Below, piece after piece: positions 61,512-64,000 of a stretch of DNA of 64,000 nucleotides. The stretch's first letter is position 1; the number at the start of each line of letters is the position of its first letter. A model generated the notes under the pieces. The model was not told where the DNA came from, made no database searches, and saw nothing but the letters and a program-made list of their open reading frames with translations. Source of the stretch: Epiperipatus broadwayi (taxonomy: Eukaryota; Onychophora; Udeonychophora; Euonychophora; Peripatidae); NCBI GenBank assembly GCA_028023455.1, contig JAQFVV010000111.1, positions 1,805,909 through 1,869,908 on the forward strand, given 5' to 3'. A program made the translations under genes and the position numbers.

Positions 61512-62530
61512 AATATTTTGATCGGGTGAAAGAAATATTTGATCATCTTTTGGATAATGACGCAAAAACTGAGATAATGATTTTTAATAATATACCCATT
61601 TTATCTACTCATTTAGATTTGGACACAAATATCCAGTTTCGTGAAGCAAAATAGCTCTTTGTAATCTTACCAATGGTAAGGGCTAAAGATCTTGATGAAA
61701 TATCTGGAAAATATGGTGACGATATGTTAGCTTCAAAAATATTGCAATTTTTTTAGGAATATATGGACACATGAAATTGTGCTGCCTAATTTTAAGGATA
61801 TTTCTATTGTTCCAATTTTTTAAAATAAAAGGAACAGACAAATTTGGAATAATTATTGTTTTATGCCATTATTATCCACTAGCAAAAGTAATTTCAAGGA
61901 TTTTGTTGAATACTTTACTTCCAGACATAGATGGATGACTACCAATGATTCAATGTGGTTGTAAGGAACCAAGAACTATATACATTATTTTTGTTGCCAG
62001 GTAAATGCAAGAAAAATGTTTGAACAGAAAAATGATTTACGTATTGCTGTTATGATTTTATCAAAGCATTTGATTCAGCATTGTTTGATATTAATGATTG
62101 TCCATCAAAATTTATTCATATTATATGGTTTATACATGATAGAATGAAAGAAGGTGTTCATACAAAAACAGAAAATTGAGGCATTTGAAATCAAAACTGT
62201 TGTTAAACAAGAATATGCAATTGTCCCAAGATTATTTTCAAATTTTTATGATAGTTGTCTATGAAACTATTTGTAGGCAGTTTAACGAAGCAGTGATCAA
62301 AATATAGATTTGATGATGAAATTTGATATGATTAAAAGTAAAAACAAAAACTTCATCTTCTTGGACTCTGGATTTATAGTATGCTAATGATTGTGCCATT
62401 TTTGCCAGTTCAAAAGACGATTTACAGAATATACTTAATATTGTAAACGTAATATTTAAAAACTTTTCCAATGTTCAATAAATTCAAATTCTTTATAAGT
62501 CAATGATAGAAATCAATTCAGCAACTTTTA
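61512..62530 (+). pseudogene. LINE reverse transcriptase remnant
   Basis: RVKEIFDHLLDND is the block before the RT. VRAKDLDEISGKYGDDMLASK, ILSKHLIQ (DFxKAFDS degraded), PSKFIHIIWFIHDRMKEGVHT, and a frameshifted AFEIKTVVKQEYAIVPRLF (GVKQGCVLAPTLF) follow in the right order. The catalytic FADD box is degraded to a form with LCHF near 62390. The minus-strand frame 62259-62471 is a shadow. Confidence 0.75.
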
Positions 62531-63112
62531 GCTTGAATAGTTATTAATATGAGAATGTAAACTAATTTAAATGCTTTGTTATTTTTATAAATAAAAAAAA
62601 GTTGAATTTAGATATTGAAGTACAACACAAATAAATTAGCTATATACAGAATAGTTATTTTACCTAAGTTATTGTACAGAAGTGAGATACGAACATCCTA
62701 TCAGTACAATATTAAGGCATTAAACAAATTTCATTTAAGGGTATTTGGTACCATTTAAAAAATATAATGGCAAGATCATAAAAGCAATTATCGAATGTGA
62801 CTATATAAAGTCCATTATTGTAAAATCACATCTTCATTGGATTGAATATGTAAAATGAAGAAACAACACAAAACTTTCTAAAAGGGTGTTTCACGATAAA
62901 CTTGAGCATAGTTTACACAGGAGAGGTAGATCCATCTAAAGAATTATCTCAAAGGCATTCTAAATAAATGCAATGTTGATTGTTTCCAATGAGAAGATAT
63001 AGCACAGAATAGAATACATTGGAGACATGGTTCAGAAAGAAATATTTTCTGCTGAAGAAATTAGAAGATAACATCCTAAATATCAAATAACCAAAAAAAA
63101 AAAAAAAAAAAA

Positions 63113-64000
63113 CAGATCAGCGTATTTTATATGTGGACATATTTGTGGTTCTCAGAATTAGACTTCATAATCATTGCAAAACTCATTTCTAGAGCAGTTT
63201 TTCCCTTTTCTTTTCCTTCCTTTAAGTTGGAATTGCCAACTATTTATTTAAAAAAAAAAAGATTTAACAATAGCATCAGTAATAATTACAAACATTATTA
63301 AGATCAACTGTGCAATAATTTTGAAAACTAATTAATTGCTATGGATAGAACTTACTTATAAGTTATTATAAAGAGAGAAAAAAATATGGGCTAAGTTTTT
63401 TAAAGTTATATATATATATATATTTAGTATGAACACATACCTTTGTGCAAACTTTAAGTATTATCAATTAGTTTAAAATCAAAAAAAAAAAAAAAAGTGA
63501 TTTGGAATAAACTAATAATTTACAAATTTATTGTATTAATTTTGTTAGTAGTAAAATGACTAAAAAAAAACAACGATTTCACGTGTAAAAATATATACAA
63601 TATTTTACTTTGGTGCATACTTTAAATTTTTTAATTTGACTTATATAATATTTTTAATATTTTAACTGCTTTAGATTCTCCTATTTATTTAGAAAGTAGG
63701 TTTAGATAAGAGTGGCCACTCGTCTTTTAAATAAATCTTGTGTTAAAGATTTGCAGAGGTCCTACTGTCGTTTTTTCAGGCACATAGTCTTAAGGTTATA
63801 GCCTTAATAAATATTACTTTAAGTAATGAGTATGTGCTTTATAAATATAATTATTATAACTTTATATTATCTTAATAGATTTCTAAGCATAAGATCTCAA
63901 TACTGATTCATTGTAAATCTAAAGATTTCACAAGTGTTAATATATAGAATTTGTGGACTTAATTAGTGAGGTATTGAATAGTCTTATGCTCTCAAATCAA
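63113..64000. other. AT-rich non-coding DNA
   Basis: Homopolymer and TA runs only. No gene or recognised element. Confidence 0.4.

Larger units (their letters stand above)
60216..63112 (+). mobile_element. Decayed LINE (non-LTR retrotransposon) with EN, RT and poly(A) tail
   Basis: Plus-strand translation with many frameshifts gives, in order, an AP-endonuclease start (WNVQTLLD), the EN core, the RT core and a C-terminal block (LLYRSEIRTSYQYNIKALN), ending in 20 A at 63093-63112. This is the usual EN-RT order of non-LTR elements. A tRNA-like insert interrupts it at 61384-61511. It cannot be autonomous. Confidence 0.8.

Noticed and set aside
62259-62471. Minus-strand frame as a gene
   Set aside because: It is the antisense of the decayed LINE reverse transcriptase.

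Overview
The window is AT-rich, intron-rich animal DNA with one recognisable host gene and a dense layer of mobile-element remnants. A cephalopod mollusc such as an octopus is my best guess. That is an inference from the mix of Penelope-like elements with GIY-YIG endonucleases, RTE-type LINEs and tRNA-derived SINEs, plus kilobase-scale introns; it is not proven by any single feature.

The host gene is a plus-strand ubiquitin-conjugating enzyme of the UBE2R/CDC34 class. Four coding exons (9166-9252, 13977-14074, 21999-22133, 24343-24574) join in frame with canonical splice sites and give the last 183 residues. They include the HPN motif, the catalytic Cys, the acidic loop and the acidic C-terminal tail. 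The first exon, about 59 residues in human UBE2R2, is not in the window, so everything before 9166 is probably intron. A T-rich 3' UTR follows, with candidate poly(A) signals to about 26.4 kb.

Layout: (1) 480-7985 is a 7.5-kb LTR-type element with 2.1-kb direct repeats, a primer-binding-site-like motif and no recognisable gag/pol. (2) 9.2-24.3 kb are the UBE2R2 introns, carrying a decayed minus-strand RTE-like LINE (9.5-11.0 kb), a decayed Penelope-like fragment (15.9-16.5 kb), a 32-bp GC-rich palindrome and a dispersed repeat. (3) 28.2-29.0 kb is a foldback made from the 3' end of a Penelope-like element, enclosing a GIY-YIG remnant. (4) 31.1-31.6 kb is a non-autonomous hAT-like element. (5) 33.3-34.3 kb is a broken coiled-coil, possibly gag-like reading frame. 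(6) 36.9-41.5 kb is a compound Penelope-like insertion with pseudo-LTRs, a head-to-head inverted copy, a 14-bp target duplication and a tRNA-like module in each unit. (7) 44.1-44.7 kb is a decayed ISXO2/Merlin-type transposase. (8) 48455-48686 is an uninterrupted 232-nt poly(C) tract. (9) 49.2-49.5 kb is a foldback element; 52.4 and 56.3 kb are two SINEs of one family; 53.0 and 55.5 kb are two copies of a 105-bp element. (10) 60.2-63.1 kb is a decayed plus-strand LINE with endonuclease, reverse transcriptase and a poly(A) tail, interrupted by a tRNA-like insert.

Apart from UBE2R2, no intact protein gene is supported. Most other short open frames are chance frames in AT-rich DNA, and those kept are explained as element remnants. 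All element calls come from reading translations and repeats by eye, without database searches.
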